Part shown: piece by piece, positions 6,107-7,083 of the stretch
Layout: each line of letters starts with the position of its first letter
Numbering within the stretch: the stretch's first letter is position 1
Assembly: GCA_028279265.1 (NCBI GenBank)
Contig: JANQOC010000431.1
Coordinates: 1-7,083, forward strand
Length of the DNA: 7,083 nt
Direction: 5' to 3'
Source of the DNA: Hyphomicrobiales bacterium
Lineage (GTDB): Bacteria > Pseudomonadota > Alphaproteobacteria > Rhizobiales > CAYWUX01
Program-made: the position numbers and the translations under genes
The notes under the pieces: generated by a model
Databases searched by the model: none
Seen by the model: only the letters and a program-made list of their open reading frames with translations
What the model was told of the DNA's origin: nothing

Positions 6107-7083
6107 ATGGTACAAGTCCCGCAAATATCCCCACTCATTCGCTATCGTGACGTTCTGAAAAGTAGCCAGTGGTTGATCGAGACCTTTGGGTTTACTGAAC
6201 AGCAGATTTCCCGTGATGCCGATAACAATGTCATGTTTATCGCCCTCGTGCTTGGAGATCAGCAGATCCTCGTTTGTCCGACATCGAATCCAGTGTTTGA
6301 AAAACATATGAGCCAACCGGACCAAAACGGGGGGTTCAATACGCAGTCCTGCTATATTGCAATTAATGACCTCGAAGAGCATTGCCGCCGGGCAAGAGCT
6401 GCAGGCGGGAAAATCATAATCGAGCCGGCCGATGATGGGGAAGGCGGAAAGTTTTACACGTGCCGGGACCCAGAAGGACATTTATGGAATTTCGGGACGC
6501 GGTCTTTTGCTCCGGAAAAAACCGAGCCTAAGACGGATGCGGTTGCTCAAGTTGTTTCCGCAGAGTCCAGTGAAGCGGCCGATGAGACAAGCGACGCCGC
6601 AGAGAGCGCGAAAGAAATAGCCGAGGGCACGGGAGAAAAGGCTGAAGACGCTCGGTCGGAAATAGACAAGTCGGAAAAAGGCAAGTTTGAAAAAGTCAGT
6701 TCCGAAAAAGACAGCCCCGAAAATGACAAGGATGCCCGATCTGAAGAAGTTGAAGATGGGCCTCGGGATCAAGAGCTATCAACTGCGGCTGAAGATACAG
6801 ATGCGTTAGCAGACAGCGCTGTGCAATCCGAAAGAGGAGAGAGTGTTCAAGAAGAACACTCCCGGATTAAAATACCGAAACCATCCGCAGCAATCGAGAC
6901 GATACAATCTGCATTCCCAGGGGCCGAGGAACAAACATCTGAGACTGACTTTAAGCCCCAGAATGCAGATAACGCAGACACGAGACGGGAGAGACGTCGC
7001 CCCTGGGCATACGCCGCTCTCGTGCTGTTTGCCCTTACCGGTTGGGGTTTCCTGCTCTTTGGTTCTGATGAAGATGCGAACTT
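6107..7083 (+). CDS. VOC (glyoxalase/PhnB-like) domain protein with acidic linker and membrane helix, 3'-truncated
   Basis: The frame is open from the ATG at 6107 to the window end (325 codons plus 2 nt); an in-frame stop at 6080 limits the start. Residues 1-132 form a VOC superfamily domain: PLIRYRDVLKSSQWLIETFG (9-28), IALVLGDQQILV (45-56), CYIAINDLEEHCRRARAAG (82-100) and FYTCRDPEGHLWNFGTRS (116-133). The last segment is typical of PhnB-like stand-alone VOC proteins of about 150 residues. Members bind metal or small molecules, but many have no known activity and none is inferred. Residues about 137-296 are a Glu/Ser/Ala/Asp/Lys-rich, probably disordered linker with pentapeptide repeats. 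RRERRR (293-298) precedes one transmembrane helix (about 299-319), and the protein continues with acidic residues. Positive-inside topology would put the VOC domain in the cytoplasm. No clear ribosome binding site is seen. The rest of the protein lies beyond the window. Confidence 0.85.
   Translation, partial: MVQVPQISPLIRYRDVLKSSQWLIETFGFTEQQISRDADNNVMFIALVLGDQQILVCPTSNPVFEKHMSQPDQNGGFNTQSCYIAINDLEEHCRRARAAGGKIIIEPADDGEGGKFYTCRDPEGHLWNFGTRSFAPEKTEPKTDAVAQVVSAESSEAADETSDAAESAKEIAEGTGEKAEDARSEIDKSEKGKFEKVSSEKDSPENDKDARSEEVEDGPRDQELSTAAEDTDALADSAVQSERGESVQEEHSRIKIPKPSAAIETIQSAFPGAEEQTSETDFKPQNADNADTRRERRRPWAYAALVLFALTGWGFLLFGSDEDAN
6659..6733 (+). repeat. Five tandem 15-nt repeats inside the VOC-protein linker
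   Basis: Units of 15 nt start at 6659, 6674, 6689, 6704 and 6719, each beginning GAAAWDG or a close variant (for example GAAAAAGGCAAGTTT and GAAAAAGTCAGTTCC). They encode EIDKS, EKGKF, EKVSS, EKDSP and ENDKD. The period is a multiple of three, so copy-number change keeps the frame. The flanking unit at 6644 is only weakly similar. Confidence 0.75.
7001..7063 (+). other. Transmembrane segment of the VOC-domain protein
   Basis: Codons 299-319 encode an uninterrupted hydrophobic stretch (PWAYAALVLFALTGWGFLLF and Gly) directly after six residues RRERRR and before acidic residues SDEDAN. This is a textbook single-pass helix with a basic cytoplasmic flank. Confidence 0.8.

Noticed and set aside
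5830..6138. 102-codon minus-strand open frame covering the intergenic region.
   Set aside because: No recognisable family, no clear ribosome binding site, and its start overlaps the conserved N-terminus of the VOC gene. Kept only as a low-probability possibility.
6547..6772. Minus-strand frames with a pentapeptide-like LSFSEL/LTFSNL/LPFSDL pattern.
   Set aside because: The pattern is the reverse complement of the 15-nt tandem repeat in the VOC-protein linker. The plus frame has a recognisable domain upstream and a membrane helix downstream, so the minus frames are shadows, not a pentapeptide-repeat protein.

Overview
This window looks like a piece of a proteobacterial chromosome. Base composition is balanced (about half G+C by eye), genes are tightly packed, there is a Gram-negative type lipoprotein, and the gene families fit an alphaproteobacterium or a related marine gammaproteobacterium. 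The exact taxon cannot be fixed from this sequence. No rRNA, tRNA, CRISPR array, insertion sequence or phage gene was seen.

Left part (1-4129): a membrane-lipid modification module. The 3' end of a short-chain dehydrogenase/reductase gene (+) converges on a compact three-gene minus-strand operon. Its order of transcription is FAD-dependent amine-oxidase-like oxidoreductase (4009 to 2663), DUF1365 protein (2660 to 1869), then a cyclopropane-synthase-like SAM methyltransferase (1876 to 635). The genes are 2 nt apart and then overlap by 8 nt. The same gene trio occurs in mycobacteria (Rv0449c-Rv0448c-Rv0447c, the BfaA/BfaB 10-methyl fatty acid pathway). It is also found beside ECF-sigma/ChrR photo-oxidative stress genes in many proteobacteria, often with an SDR gene. 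Just upstream of the operon is TGATCC-N16-CGTAAT, which resembles promoters of the RpoE/ChrR (ECF11) group. The methyltransferase keeps the SAM site, but two residues that bind the catalytic bicarbonate in E. coli Cfa appear substituted. The product may therefore be a methyl-branched, methylated-unsaturated or furan fatty acid rather than a cyclopropane. In outline: the methyltransferase methylates unsaturated acyl chains in phospholipids, the flavoprotein performs a redox step, and DUF1365 has an unknown supporting role.

Middle part (4130-5589): a complete alpha/beta hydrolase gene (-) is separated from the lipid operon by 120 bp that hold the candidate promoter. A 314-bp divergent intergenic region follows, then a small lipoprotein gene (+) of unknown function.

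Right part (5590-7083): about 517 bp without a convincing gene, containing AT-rich DNA and several short inverted repeats. After it comes a long reading frame (from 6107) that runs off the window. It encodes an N-terminal VOC (glyoxalase/PhnB-like) domain, a roughly 160-residue acidic low-complexity linker containing a 15-nt tandem repeat, and a transmembrane helix preceded by basic residues. This membrane-anchored VOC architecture is the most unusual protein in the window.
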